NCBI GenBank assembly: GCA_038526915.1
Contig: JBCBGF010000006.1
Coordinates: 124,001 to 188,000 of the forward strand
Source of the DNA: JBCBGF01 sp038526915
Lineage (GTDB): Bacteria > Pseudomonadota > Alphaproteobacteria > Rhodobacterales > Rhodobacteraceae
DNA: 64,000 bases
Direction of reading: 5' to 3'
Shown here: piece by piece, positions 7,968 through 16,982 of the stretch
How the letters are laid out: each line of letters begins with the position of its first letter
Numbering within the stretch: the stretch's first letter is position 1
Position numbers and translations under genes: made by a program
The notes under the pieces: model-generated
The model's database searches: none
What the model was told of the DNA's origin: nothing
The model's input: only the letters and a program-made list of their open reading frames with translations

Positions 7968-8968
7968 TGGCGGACGGGAGCACAGTTGCGGTGTCGAACA
8001 CCATCACGATCGTGCCCGAAAGCGCCATTGCCGACCTGATCACGGCGGAAGCGTCTTTCGAGGCGGTCGAGGCCACCTTTGCGGCCATGGCGCGTGGCGA
8101 TGCCTACAACTTCCCCGTGATCCGCGAGGCCATCGGCCACGCGGACGCGCTGTATGGCTTCAAGTCCGGGTTCGACCGGGCGGGGCTACATCTCGGCCTC
8201 AAATCCGGCGGCTACTGGCCGGGGAATGAGGCCAAGGGGCTGACCAACCACCAGTCCACGGTGTTCCTCTTCGATGCGGATACCGGCCGCCCGAAAGCTG
8301 TGGTGGGGGGCAACCTCCTGACCGCGCTTCGCACCGCGGCGGCCTCGGCGGTGTCGATCCGGCATTTGTCGCGGGACGACTCCAAGGTGCTCGGTATGGT
8401 CGGCGCGGGTCACCAATCCGCCTTCCAGATGCGCGCCGCCGCCACGCAGCGCGACTTTGAGAAGGTCGTCGGCTGGAATATCCATCCCGAGATGCTGTCG
8501 CGCCTTGAAGACACGGCGCGCGAATTGGGTCTGCCGTTTGAGGCGGTGGAGCTGGATCAGCTCGGGGCCGAGGCCGATGTGATCATCACGATCACCTCGT
8601 CCTTCGATCCGATCCTGATGGACGCGCATATCACGCCCGGCACGCATCTTGCCTGCATGGGCACCGATACGGTCGGCAAGCAAGAGGTTGACGCGGCGAT
8701 CCTGGCGCGGGCGACGGTCTTCACAGATGAGATCGCGCAGTCGGTCAGCTTGGGTGAAGCCCAGCACGCGATTAAGTCGGGGCTGATTGCCGAGGCAGAC
8801 ATCACGGTGATCGGGGATGTCATCAACGGCGATCATGCGGGCCGGACAAGCGCGGATGAAATCACGCTGTTTGACGGAACCGGTGTGGGCCTGCAGGACC
8901 TCGCGGTGGCCAGCGCGGTGGTGGACACCGCCAAGGCGCAAGGCGTCGCGGTCGAAGTGGGCTTCTAA
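7967..8968 (+). CDS. bhcD: Iminosuccinate reductase
   Basis: A 333-residue ornithine cyclodeaminase/mu-crystallin-type NAD(P)H oxidoreductase. It reduces iminosuccinate to L-aspartate. The Rossmann motif VLGMVGAGHQSAFQMRAA (~residues 140-157) and the conserved GRPKAVVGGNLLTALRTAAAS segment are clear. The start codon overlaps the bhcC stop (TGATG). Last gene of the operon, closed by a terminator at 9032-9060. With bhcABC it turns two glyoxylate into one oxaloacetate with no carbon loss. Confidence 0.95.
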   Translation: MADGSTVAVSNTITIVPESAIADLITAEASFEAVEATFAAMARGDAYNFPVIREAIGHADALYGFKSGFDRAGLHLGLKSGGYWPGNEAKGLTNHQSTVFLFDADTGRPKAVVGGNLLTALRTAAASAVSIRHLSRDDSKVLGMVGAGHQSAFQMRAAATQRDFEKVVGWNIHPEMLSRLEDTARELGLPFEAVELDQLGAEADVIITITSSFDPILMDAHITPGTHLACMGTDTVGKQEVDAAILARATVFTDEIAQSVSLGEAQHAIKSGLIAEADITVIGDVINGDHAGRTSADEITLFDGTGVGLQDLAVASAVVDTAKAQGVAVEVGF

Positions 8969-9031
8969 AGCATGATCTCATGAGGGCGGACACCCATCCA
9001 CTCTCTTTGGTCCAAGAATATCCCGGGGAGC

Positions 9032-9060
9032 GCGAGGGGCAGGGCCCCTCGCTCTTGTTT
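9032..9060 (+). terminator. Terminator of bhcABCD
   Basis: A perfect 9-bp stem (GCGAGGGGC 9032-9040 / GCCCCTCGC 9044-9052) with an AGG loop and the T-rich tail TCTTGTTT, about 65 bp after the bhcD stop. In the opposite direction there is no T-run, so it should not terminate the convergent allA transcript. Confidence 0.88.
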
Positions 9061-9062
9061 CC

Positions 9063-9545
9063 TCACCCCGCAACGACCTCGTGGGGCGATGCAAACCAGT
9101 GTTCTTCGAGGTTCGCACCCGGGCCGATCCGGTCGATCACGGCAAACAGGCCCGGCGCATGCAACGGCGTCAGCACGCCATGCCAGGTGCCGCGGTGATA
9201 GTTCACCGCCTGATGCGGCGCAGTTAGAAAGGCAATCGGGTCACCCGGACCGCCGCCCGTGTCCGGCGCGACGATGACCAGGAACGGGTTTTCGGTCATC
9301 GGGACAAAGCATTGCGCCCCATCGGGATGGCGTTCCACCATCTCTAGCCGGTAGGGCAGGCTGCGCGGTTCGGCGTCAAACAGGCTGACCCCGGCCCGGC
9401 CACCGTGATGATCCATCTGCGCCAGGTCATGATAGCGCCCGCATTTGCCCTGGTTGATCAGCCGGTCGGGCAGGCCGCGCGCCTCCAACACGTCACCGAA
9501 GGGCGCAAAGGCGTGCGCGGTCAGGGGTTGGGCCACAATCTTCAT
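9063..9545 (-). CDS. allA: Ureidoglycolate lyase
   Basis: A 160-residue cupin-fold AllA. It splits ureidoglycolate to glyoxylate and urea at the end of purine-ring degradation. Family landmarks are the N-terminal LTAHAFAPFGDVLEA, VERHPDGAQCFVPM, and VNYHRGTWHGVLTPL. The start overlaps the upstream puuE-uraD stop by 4 bp (ATGA), so the two are co-translated. The product glyoxylate is the substrate of the bhc enzymes encoded immediately next door. Confidence 0.94.
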   Translation of the reverse strand: MKIVAQPLTAHAFAPFGDVLEARGLPDRLINQGKCGRYHDLAQMDHHGGRAGVSLFDAEPRSLPYRLEMVERHPDGAQCFVPMTENPFLVIVAPDTGGGPGDPIAFLTAPHQAVNYHRGTWHGVLTPLHAPGLFAVIDRIGPGANLEEHWFASPHEVVAG

Positions 9546-10954
9546 GGAAGCAGGTCCTGCAACCGCAGGGCGGCGATCCGTTCCACCTGGCGGCAGGCTT
9601 CTGCGAACTCGGTCTCGCGGTCATTGGACAGGCGGCGTGTGAAGGCCGACAGGATCCCTGCCTTGTCGTGGTCGCGCACCGCGATGATGAAGGGAAAGCC
9701 GAAGGTGTCGGTGTAGGCCGTGTTCAGCCGGGTGAACTCAGCCCGTTCGCTGTCGGTCAGCGCATCAAGCCCGGCGCTGGCCTGTTCCGAAGTCGATTCA
9801 GCAGTCAGGCGTTTCGCGGCGGCCAGTTTGCCCGCCAGATCGGGGTGGGCGCGCAAAACGCCCAAACGCTCCTCCTCGCTCGCGGTTCGGAAGGCGCGGG
9901 CCAGGGCGCTCCAGACCCCTGTGGCAGTGTCGTGGGTGGGGCCCAGCTCCAGCCCGTGGGCGCGTTCGGCAATCCAGGGCGAGTGCTCGAAGATCCCGCC
10001 AAAGGCTGCAACGAACTCGGACTGGGTCATCTCTGATAGGCCCTGTCGGTCTTTGGGGGGATGATGCTTGGTCCAATGCTGTGCGACCTCGATCCGGCGC
10101 GGGAACCAGACACCATCATGGGCGCGGGCATGGTCGATGAACCGGCGCAGCGCCATGATCCGGCCGGGCCGACCGGCCAGGCGGCAATGCAGCCCGACCG
10201 ACATCATTGCCGGACGCCCTGCGGCCCCTTCGGCATAAAGCGCATCGAAACTGTCGCGCAAATAGGCCTCGAACTGATCGCCCGAGTTGAACCCTTGGGG
10301 GGTTGCAAACCGCATGTCGTTGGCATCGAGGGTGTAGGGAATGATAAGCTGATGCTTGTCGCCCACGGTCATCCAATAGGGCAGGTCATCGGCGTAACTG
10401 TCTGAAATATAGTCAAACCCGCCCTCTTCTGCGGCCAGTCGCACGGTGTTCATCGAGGTGCGGCCCAGATACCAGCCCTGCGGGCGGGCGCCTGTCACCT
10501 CGGTATGCAGGCGGATCGCCTCGGCCATTTGCGCGCGTTCCTCGGCCTCGGCCATGTCCTTGTATTCGATCCATTTCAGACCGTGGCTGGCGATTTCCCA
10601 GCCGTGGGCCTGCATCGCGGCCACCTGTTCGGGGGCACGGGCCAGCGCGGTTGCCACGCCGTAGACGGTGGGGCGAATGGCGACCTCTTCGAACAGACGG
10701 TGCAGCCGCCAGAACCCGGCGCGGGCGCCGTATTCGTAGATCGATTCCATGTTCCAATGGCGCTGACCTGGCCAGGCCGCGGCGCCGACGATTTCGGACA
10801 GGAAGGCCTCGGATGCCGGGTCACCGTGCAGGAGGTTGTTCTCACCGCCCTCCTCGTAATTTACCACGAACTGGACTGCGATTTTCGCGTCGTCGGGCCA
10901 TTTCGCATCGGGGCGGTCGGGCCCGTATCCGGTCATGTCGCGCGGGTATCGCAT
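9542..10954 (-). CDS. puuE: Allantoinase (PuuE) / OHCU decarboxylase (UraD) fusion
   Basis: A 470-residue bifunctional protein. Residues ~1-300 form a polysaccharide-deacetylase-like, cofactor-light allantoinase of the PuuE type (VNYEEGGENN near the N terminus, ASHGLKWIEYKDM, MSVGLHCRLAGRPGR). Residues ~305-470 form 2-oxo-4-hydroxy-4-carboxy-5-ureidoimidazoline decarboxylase (FVAAFGGIFEHSPWIAERA, RAHPDLAGKLA, FGFPFIIAVRDHDK). It catalyses two consecutive steps, OHCU to S-allantoin to allantoate. Such fusions are known in proteobacteria. Order on the minus strand is puuE-uraD, then allA with a 4-bp overlap. Confidence 0.94.
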   Translation of the reverse strand: MRYPRDMTGYGPDRPDAKWPDDAKIAVQFVVNYEEGGENNLLHGDPASEAFLSEIVGAAAWPGQRHWNMESIYEYGARAGFWRLHRLFEEVAIRPTVYGVATALARAPEQVAAMQAHGWEIASHGLKWIEYKDMAEAEERAQMAEAIRLHTEVTGARPQGWYLGRTSMNTVRLAAEEGGFDYISDSYADDLPYWMTVGDKHQLIIPYTLDANDMRFATPQGFNSGDQFEAYLRDSFDALYAEGAAGRPAMMSVGLHCRLAGRPGRIMALRRFIDHARAHDGVWFPRRIEVAQHWTKHHPPKDRQGLSEMTQSEFVAAFGGIFEHSPWIAERAHGLELGPTHDTATGVWSALARAFRTASEEERLGVLRAHPDLAGKLAAAKRLTAESTSEQASAGLDALTDSERAEFTRLNTAYTDTFGFPFIIAVRDHDKAGILSAFTRRLSNDRETEFAEACRQVERIAALRLQDLLP

Positions 10955-11093
10955 GGGCTCTCCTGTCCTGTGGCCTGTCTGTGGGCCAGGCGTTCGGTCT
11001 GCCCTTGAGTATTTTTCAAACGCTGTCCGGGGGAAAGCGTTTTCCTTTCCGCCCGCGCACGCGCTAAATGGCGGGGCACAAAAGGAGGGCGGG

Positions 11094-11447
11094 ATGCCAG
11101 GGTTTTTGACGACGCATGTGCTTGATACGGCGCTTGGCGTGCCTGCCGCGGGGCTTGAGATCGTGCTCTATCGCTTTGCCGGGGGGCAGCGCGATGAGAT
11201 CGCGCGGATGGTCACGAATGACGATGGCCGGACCGATCAGCCGATCCTGCCGCTGGACGCCTTTGCGACGGGCACATATGAGTTGGAATTCCACGCAGGC
11301 GCGTATCTCGATGCCGCAGGCGTTGCGCCCGAGGATCCGCGGTTTCTCGATGTTGTCCCGATCCGTTTCGGCATGTCGGAGGCGGCGCATTATCATGTGC
11401 CGCTCCTGTTGTCGCCCTATGGCTACTCGACCTATCGCGGCAGCTGA
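11094..11447 (+). CDS. uraH: 5-Hydroxyisourate hydrolase (transthyretin-like)
   Basis: A 117-residue protein that hydrolyses 5-hydroxyisourate to OHCU, the second step of urate breakdown. The N-terminal LTTHVLDTALGVPAAGL and the C-terminal YHVPLLLSPYGYSTYRGS (the YRGS signature) are diagnostic. AAAGGAGG at 11080-11087 supports the start at 11094; a longer frame from 10935 overlaps the divergent puuE promoter region and is not used. The 3' end overlaps the 3' end of the convergent LysR gene by 16 bp. Confidence 0.96.
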   Translation: MPGFLTTHVLDTALGVPAAGLEIVLYRFAGGQRDEIARMVTNDDGRTDQPILPLDAFATGTYELEFHAGAYLDAAGVAPEDPRFLDVVPIRFGMSEAAHYHVPLLLSPYGYSTYRGS

Positions 11448-12337
11448 GCGGCGATTGCCTCGGCCATGAAGTCGATGAACAGGCGGGCCTTTGGGTCTTG
11501 CAGGCGGCGGTGCGCATAGAGAAAGCCCAGTTGCACCGGTAAGGGCGGCGTGGCCTCGGCCACGCGCACAAGAGCGCCGCTGTCGAGATGCGCGGCCACC
11601 TCGAACTCGGGCTTGAGAATGATCCCGTGACCGGCCAGCGCCCAATCCGTCAGCACATCGCCATCATCGGATTCAAACGGGCCTGTGACGGTGAAGCGCT
11701 CAGGCCCCTGCGGGGTTTGCAGGGTCCAGCGAAACTCCGGTGCGCCTGGAAAGCGCAGGTTCAGGCAGTCATGGCCGTCGGCGATCAGGGCCGCGCCGTC
11801 CTTGGGGTGGCCGCGGCGCGCGATATAGCCGGGGGCGGCGCAAAGGACGCGGGGGCACTCAGCGATTTTGCGGATCTTCAAGGTGGAGTCTTCGGGCGTT
11901 CCCAGAAACAGCGCCACGTCGAGGCCTTCGGCAGTGAGATCGATCTTGCGGTCCGACAGGCGCAGGCGCAGGTCAATCTGCGGGTATCGCTTTTTGAAAT
12001 CGGGCACCTTGGGCGCGATAAACCGACGCCCCAGGCCCAGCGGCGCGGCAACGAACAGCGATCCGCGCGGGGCATGGGTGATGTCGATGACGGCGGCTTC
12101 GGCGGCCTCGATCGCCTCGATCACCTTCAGGGCGCCGTCGTAGAACAGCCGGCCTTGTTCGGTGGGCTGTAGGCTGCGGGTGGTGCGCTGGAACAGGCGC
12201 ACGCCCAGATGCGTCTCGAGCTGACCGATCCGGGCCGAGGCGACGGCGGCAGAGATCCGTTGGTCGCGCGCGGCCGCAGACATCGAGCCCAGATCGTAGA
12301 CGCGCGTGAAAGTGCGGATGTTGTCGAGGTAGGACAT
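11432..12337 (-). CDS. LysR-family transcriptional regulator, probably of urate catabolism
   Basis: A 301-residue LysR protein. The N-terminal winged HTH (SMSAAARDQRISAAVASARIGQLETHLGVRLFQRTTRSLQPTE) is followed by a periplasmic-binding-like effector domain starting ~residue 90. It is divergent from puuD and sits inside the purine gene cluster, which is the only basis for proposing that it controls these genes. The ligand is unknown; urate or an oxidised purine would be the obvious guess. Confidence 0.88.
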   Translation of the reverse strand: MSYLDNIRTFTRVYDLGSMSAAARDQRISAAVASARIGQLETHLGVRLFQRTTRSLQPTEQGRLFYDGALKVIEAIEAAEAAVIDITHAPRGSLFVAAPLGLGRRFIAPKVPDFKKRYPQIDLRLRLSDRKIDLTAEGLDVALFLGTPEDSTLKIRKIAECPRVLCAAPGYIARRGHPKDGAALIADGHDCLNLRFPGAPEFRWTLQTPQGPERFTVTGPFESDDGDVLTDWALAGHGIILKPEFEVAAHLDSGALVRVAEATPPLPVQLGFLYAHRRLQDPKARLFIDFMAEAIAAQLPR

Positions 12338-12380
12338 ATCGATTTTCTGCAGTTTTTTGAAACTGATCGGCTGAATTATC

Positions 12381-12395
12381 GAATACCGCGGTTAT
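12381..12395. promoter_or_regulatory. Palindrome in the lysR-puuD intergenic region
   Basis: The core ACCGCGGT (12385-12392) is a perfect 8-bp palindrome, flanked by ATA/TAT-like bases, in the 112-bp region between the LysR gene and puuD. Position fits a LysR-type site controlling both directions. The motif is short, so the call is tentative. Confidence 0.35.
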
Positions 12396-12449
12396 ACGTC
12401 CTGCGCTAGGTTTGTACGGATTGGGCAATCAAACCGTGGCGGGCGCGCA

Positions 12450-13685
12450 ATGTTCGAACTTGCGATTATGTGGGATTGGCTCGGCTTTGCCGTGCGCTGG
12501 CTGCACGTGATCACAGCCATCGCTTGGATCGGATCGTCGTTTTATTTCATTGCATTAGACCTGGGGCTGAACCGTAACATCACTGGCCCTGCGGATGGCG
12601 AGGAATGGCAGGTTCACGGCGGCGGGTTCTATCACATCCAGAAATACCTGGTCGCGCCAGAGGCCATGCCCGAGCATCTAACCTGGTTCAAATGGGAAAG
12701 CTATGCGACCTGGCTGTCAGGTGCGGCGTTGTTGGCGGTCGTCTATTGGGCCGGGGCCGAGTTGTACCTGATCGATCCCGAAAAGGCGGATCTGCGGGTT
12801 TGGCAGGCTGTCCTGATTTCCGCCGCATCGCTGGCGGTGGGGTGGGTGATCTACGATCTGCTATGCAAATCCCCCTTGGGCGACAGTCCAACGGTGCTGA
12901 TGCTCTTGTTGTTTGTGATGCTGGTGGCGATGTCCTGGGGTTATCATCAGATCTTCACGGGGCGGGCGGCGATGCTTCATCTGGGGGCATTTACGGCGAC
13001 CATTATGTCGGCGAACGTGTTCTTCATCATCATGCCGAACCAACGCATCGTCGTGGCCGATCTCAAGGCAGGGCGGCAGCCGGATGCAAAATACGGCAAG
13101 ATCGCCAAGCTGCGGTCGACGCATAACAACTATCTGACCCTGCCTGTCATTTTCCTGATGTTGTCGAATCACTACCCTCTCGCCTTCGCGACCGAGTGGA
13201 GTTGGCTGATCGCGGGATTGGTGTTCCTGATGGGCGTGACGATCCGGCATTACTTTAATTCGATGCATGCCCGCAAAGGACGCCCGAACTGGACATGGGC
13301 GGCAACGGCGGTGTTGTTCATCGCCATCATGGGGTTGTCGACTGCGCCGATGTTTGCGCCAGTGGAGGATGAGGTGAGCCAGCTGCCGGGCCCGGCTGAG
13401 GCACGATTCTTGCAGGCCAGTGGGTTTGACCAGGCCTATGACATTGTCGTGGGGCGCTGTTCGATGTGTCATGCGCGTGAGCCGGCGTGGGGCAACATGC
13501 GGTGGGCGCCTAAAGGCGTGGTGCTGGAAACCGAGGTGGATGTGGCGCGGCAGGCGCGTGACATTTTCCTTCAGTCGGGGGTCAGCCACGCGATGCCGCC
13601 TGCCAACATCACCTGGATGGAGCCCGAGGAGCGGACGGCCCTGGTGCGGTGGTACCGGGCCGCGTACGACCAGACGACGCCTTAG
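12450..13685 (+). CDS. puuD: Membrane-bound urate oxidase with C-terminal cytochrome c
   Basis: A 411-residue integral membrane protein with about eight to nine hydrophobic segments (first ~15-35: VRWLHVITAIAWIGSSFYFIA) followed by a c-type cytochrome domain, residues ~325-405, with heme motif CSMCH (Cys337, Cys340, His341). PuuD-type enzymes oxidise urate to 5-hydroxyisourate and pass electrons to the respiratory chain through the cytochrome instead of making hydrogen peroxide. It is divergent from the LysR gene. The start could also be the in-frame ATG at 12468 (MWDWLGFAV); neither has a strong ribosome-binding site. Confidence 0.94.
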   Translation: MFELAIMWDWLGFAVRWLHVITAIAWIGSSFYFIALDLGLNRNITGPADGEEWQVHGGGFYHIQKYLVAPEAMPEHLTWFKWESYATWLSGAALLAVVYWAGAELYLIDPEKADLRVWQAVLISAASLAVGWVIYDLLCKSPLGDSPTVLMLLLFVMLVAMSWGYHQIFTGRAAMLHLGAFTATIMSANVFFIIMPNQRIVVADLKAGRQPDAKYGKIAKLRSTHNNYLTLPVIFLMLSNHYPLAFATEWSWLIAGLVFLMGVTIRHYFNSMHARKGRPNWTWAATAVLFIAIMGLSTAPMFAPVEDEVSQLPGPAEARFLQASGFDQAYDIVVGRCSMCHAREPAWGNMRWAPKGVVLETEVDVARQARDIFLQSGVSHAMPPANITWMEPEERTALVRWYRAAYDQTTP

Positions 13686-13800
13686 TGCGCTACCCGCCGT
13701 GGCTGAGTCATGCAGCGTCGTTCGCGTGGGGGCGACGGCGAGCAGTCTGCGAACCGCGATGCCAGGGAAGCCGGAGCTGACCTAAGCGGCGCGTTTCCGA

Positions 13801-16401
13801 TCAAAACTCCTCCCAATCGTCATCGTCGATGTCCGTTTCTGCCTGGGTCGCAATCGCCGCGCTGCCATTTGCAACGGGCAGAGGAGCGCTGCGGCCTGAC
13901 GAAAAAGCAGGGGCAGGGTCGCGGCCTGTGTCTGGATCTTTCGCGGCGGGCGCAGTTTTTGGTGCCTCGCTGGGCGGCGTGACAGGTGCGTCGCTGCCCA
14001 GTTCAAATCGCGACACAGCGGCGCTCAATTGTTGGGCGGCTGCGTTCAAAGCCTCACTTGCCGCTGTGGTTTCTTCGAACATGGCAGCGTTTTGTTGTGT
14101 GACCTGATCGAGCTGGCTCATGGCCGAGTTGATTTCGGCAAGGCCAGTGGATTGTTCCTGCGCCGAAGCCGCGATTGCGCCGACGTGGTCGGAGATGCCG
14201 CTGACGGAGCTGACGATCTGGTCCAGCGCATCGCCAGCATTACCCACAAGCGTAACGCCACGGGTGACGTGATCACCCGATGTCGAGATCAGCGTGTTGA
14301 TCTCACGCGCGGCGTCCGATGAGCGTTGCGCCAACGCTCGAACTTCGGAGGCGACCACGGCGAAGCCTCGCCCGGCGTCGCCCGCGCGGGCGGCCTCGAC
14401 ACCGGCGTTGAGGGCCAGGAGATTGGTCTGAAAAGCGATGTCATCGATTACGCTGATAATACTGGATATTTTTGAGCTGGAGTCGGCAATCTCGCCCATG
14501 GCAGCCACGGCGTCGCGCACGACACCGCCAGAGGCTTCGGCGTTTTCTCGGGCCTCGGTCACCACTTCGTTGGCTTTCTTGGCCCCGTCCGCCGCCGAGC
14601 GGACCGACGCTGTGATCTGGGCCAATGCGGCGGCGGTTTCTTCAAGCGTGGCAGCCTGATGTTCGGTCCGGCGGGACAAATCATCTGCCGCCCCTGAGAT
14701 TTCGGCCACTTCACCGCGGATCATGCCGGTGTGATCGGTGACCGAGGCCAGAGCGCTTTTGAGGTTGGCAGCCGCAGAATTGAAGTCTTCCCGCAGCGGT
14801 TCGTGCGCTTCGGCAAAGGGCGTGTCGATCGACGCGGTCAGATCTCCAGCCGACAGCTGCGCCATGCCCTTGCGCAGTGCCTGGATCATCTGCATCTGGG
14901 CCTCTTGCAACTCGGCCCGCGCGGCTTCGGCCTGGGTCAGGGCCGTATGGGCCTGCGTGACATCGAGGCCAATGACCACGAGGCAGATGCAGGCCCCGCT
15001 GCGGTCCAGCACGGGGCAAACGCCGCCCTGGAGATAGGCTTTGGCATCGCCTTGCGCGCTGATCTCGAACTTGCCGAAAACCGCATGTGCCATTCCGGGC
15101 CCGAACGGCCCATCGACCGGCTCGCACGGGCGCAGGATATCGCCGAACTGACGGCCGCGCGCGCCGTCCAAATCGGTATTGGTCATGCGCAGGAAAATAT
15201 CGTTTGCATCGGTCAGACGTCCGTCTGGGGCGAAGACGATCTTTGCCTGATTAGCCTCAATCGCCTGAAGGATCGCGCTGTCGAGGCGTTCCTTCGTGAC
15301 GTCTTTCCATTCAATGACTGTGCCGATTTCAGCGCCATCGGCATTGGCCACCGACCCAAACTCAAGCTCGACATAGGCGTCGCCGATCCGCACATCCTTG
15401 GTCTGGCGGCCCGTGGCGATGGCGTCGCGCAACCCGGTCAAGGCGGGATGCAGATCCTCGACCCGCGCACCGAGCAGGTTGCCTGATGCAGGTTCAATCT
15501 CCGACGACAGATCAGTGCACAGAGCCTTGAAGCTTTCGTTGACGTTTTTGATTTTGTAATCATGGTCGAGGAGTGTCAGCGCGGTGGAACTGGCGTCAAA
15601 CCCCGCACTTTTGAACGCTGCGTCTGCCGTCTCACGCTCGGCGGCGCTCAGGCCCTCGCGCATAACCTCCAGAGCGGTTGCGATTTGGCCGATCTCATCC
15701 CGCCGCTGCGTTGCGGGCACATCGGTCGCGAAATTGCCGTCGCCTATTCTCTTCATGGCCTGACCGACGGCACCCAACGGTCGCGACAACGTTCTTCTAA
15801 GAAACAAACCTGCGGCCAATAGGGCCACGGCAAAGACAGCCAGACAAATCAGCAACGTCTCGGTTTTGGATCGTGAGATTGCAGCCATCGTTGCCGCGTT
15901 GTTCCAAGACATCGCCACGGCGCCTGTAACGGTGTTCTCGCGGCCAGATTTCGCCGGGGCGGCCACCAGCAACCTCTCGCGATCGAACACGGGCGAGCCG
16001 GTTTCAATCGCCTCTGCCGCCAGGGCGTCCAGGGCGCGGATCGTATCGGCGGGTAACCGTGACAGGGTGCCGTAGCGCGTGCCTGATACCGAGACTGCGA
16101 TGGCCCCGTTCAATGCCCCGCCAAGACTGGCTTGCATATCGCCAATCAGTGCCGACAGGTCGTCGGGTTTGTCAAACCGGATCGCGCCTGCGGCCTGTTG
16201 GGCGGCGACTTGGGTCATCTCTTGTGCGAGGGTTTCGATCCCGGCGTTGCCCAGCGATGTGGCCAGCCGGTAAGACTGGGCCATCAAAAGGCCGGCCACG
16301 ATCACGGTGGTGAGCGCCGTGACCGCGGCGCATCGGATAAACACAGTCGGTGTGAAGCGTGACCTGCGGTTTGCAGGGGCTTGGGTACTGCGGCTGGACA
16401 T
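13801..16401 (-). CDS. Methyl-accepting chemotaxis protein with PAS domains and C-terminal tether
   Basis: 866 residues. Order: TM1 ~24-45, periplasmic domain ~46-185, TM2 ~186-207, HAMP ~205-260 (RTLSRPLGAVGQAMKRIGDGNF), two PAS-like modules ~265-480, a helical spacer, then the MCP signalling hairpin ~560-790 with the tip QTNLLALNAGVEAARAGDAG. After a Pro/Ala-rich linker the protein ends in DDDWEEF, a C-terminal WxxF-type pentapeptide of the kind that docks CheR/CheB. It follows a small periplasmic protein (11-bp gap) that probably works with it. Ligand unknown. Confidence 0.93.
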   Translation of the reverse strand: MSSRSTQAPANRRSRFTPTVFIRCAAVTALTTVIVAGLLMAQSYRLATSLGNAGIETLAQEMTQVAAQQAAGAIRFDKPDDLSALIGDMQASLGGALNGAIAVSVSGTRYGTLSRLPADTIRALDALAAEAIETGSPVFDRERLLVAAPAKSGRENTVTGAVAMSWNNAATMAAISRSKTETLLICLAVFAVALLAAGLFLRRTLSRPLGAVGQAMKRIGDGNFATDVPATQRRDEIGQIATALEVMREGLSAAERETADAAFKSAGFDASSTALTLLDHDYKIKNVNESFKALCTDLSSEIEPASGNLLGARVEDLHPALTGLRDAIATGRQTKDVRIGDAYVELEFGSVANADGAEIGTVIEWKDVTKERLDSAILQAIEANQAKIVFAPDGRLTDANDIFLRMTNTDLDGARGRQFGDILRPCEPVDGPFGPGMAHAVFGKFEISAQGDAKAYLQGGVCPVLDRSGACICLVVIGLDVTQAHTALTQAEAARAELQEAQMQMIQALRKGMAQLSAGDLTASIDTPFAEAHEPLREDFNSAAANLKSALASVTDHTGMIRGEVAEISGAADDLSRRTEHQAATLEETAAALAQITASVRSAADGAKKANEVVTEARENAEASGGVVRDAVAAMGEIADSSSKISSIISVIDDIAFQTNLLALNAGVEAARAGDAGRGFAVVASEVRALAQRSSDAAREINTLISTSGDHVTRGVTLVGNAGDALDQIVSSVSGISDHVGAIAASAQEQSTGLAEINSAMSQLDQVTQQNAAMFEETTAASEALNAAAQQLSAAVSRFELGSDAPVTPPSEAPKTAPAAKDPDTGRDPAPAFSSGRSAPLPVANGSAAIATQAETDIDDDDWEEF

Positions 16402-16412
16402 GGGGTTCCCGA

Positions 16413-16982
16413 TCAGTTCAGGGACTCAGCATCAACACCGACGGTCATGGCACCCACGACCTCTTGCGATCCGGGATCGACGATCGCGATCGAGATCTGT
16501 CCCTGATAGCTCTGGCTGGATTCATCAAACTCAATTTCGCTGAAGTGCACGCCGCTTGGCCCCGAGGGGAAGGTTTCGGTAAATTTCGCCTCGTCCCCTT
16601 GCCAAAAATCCGATGTTACGCTGCTGGCGGCAACATTCAGGCCGCGGGCATCCATCACGAAAATCTCGGTAATCGTTCCGCCCGCTTCCGCTACAATCCC
16701 CCGCAGGAAGTCGGATGCCGCGTTATTTATCACAGGCTCAATTGTCGGCGTGTCAGCAGCCCCCACTTCGGCACGCCAAGCTTGGTCCAGCGCGTCGATA
16801 TCGGCCTGGGAATAGGCCGTGGTTGTGGCGTTTTGATCCCGGATGGCTTCGACCAGAAGCTGGCTGTTGGCCCAGGCGCGGATGTCGGTTTCCAGAAATT
16901 CCTGCATCGCCGCAGTGATATCGCTTGCCTGAAGCGGCAGGGCGCTGGCGTAAAGCCCGAGTGTGAGTGCAAATGTTCGCAT
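16413..16982 (-). CDS. Secreted Cache-like periplasmic sensor protein
   Basis: A 189-residue protein. A signal peptide (MRTFALTLGLYASALPLQA) precedes a single PDC/Cache-like fold: an N-terminal helix (FLETDIRAWANSQLLVEAIRDQN), then IFVMDARGLNVAASSVTSDFWQGDEAK and an ISIAIVDPGSQEVVGAMTVGVD strand pair, as in the sensor part of chemoreceptors but with no membrane or signalling domain. It is encoded just upstream of the MCP gene in the same direction. The start at 16982 is chosen because it gives a proper signal peptide; the 39 residues upstream in frame do not resemble one. A role in ligand capture for the receptor is inferred. Confidence 0.78.
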   Translation of the reverse strand: MRTFALTLGLYASALPLQASDITAAMQEFLETDIRAWANSQLLVEAIRDQNATTTAYSQADIDALDQAWRAEVGAADTPTIEPVINNAASDFLRGIVAEAGGTITEIFVMDARGLNVAASSVTSDFWQGDEAKFTETFPSGPSGVHFSEIEFDESSQSYQGQISIAIVDPGSQEVVGAMTVGVDAESLN

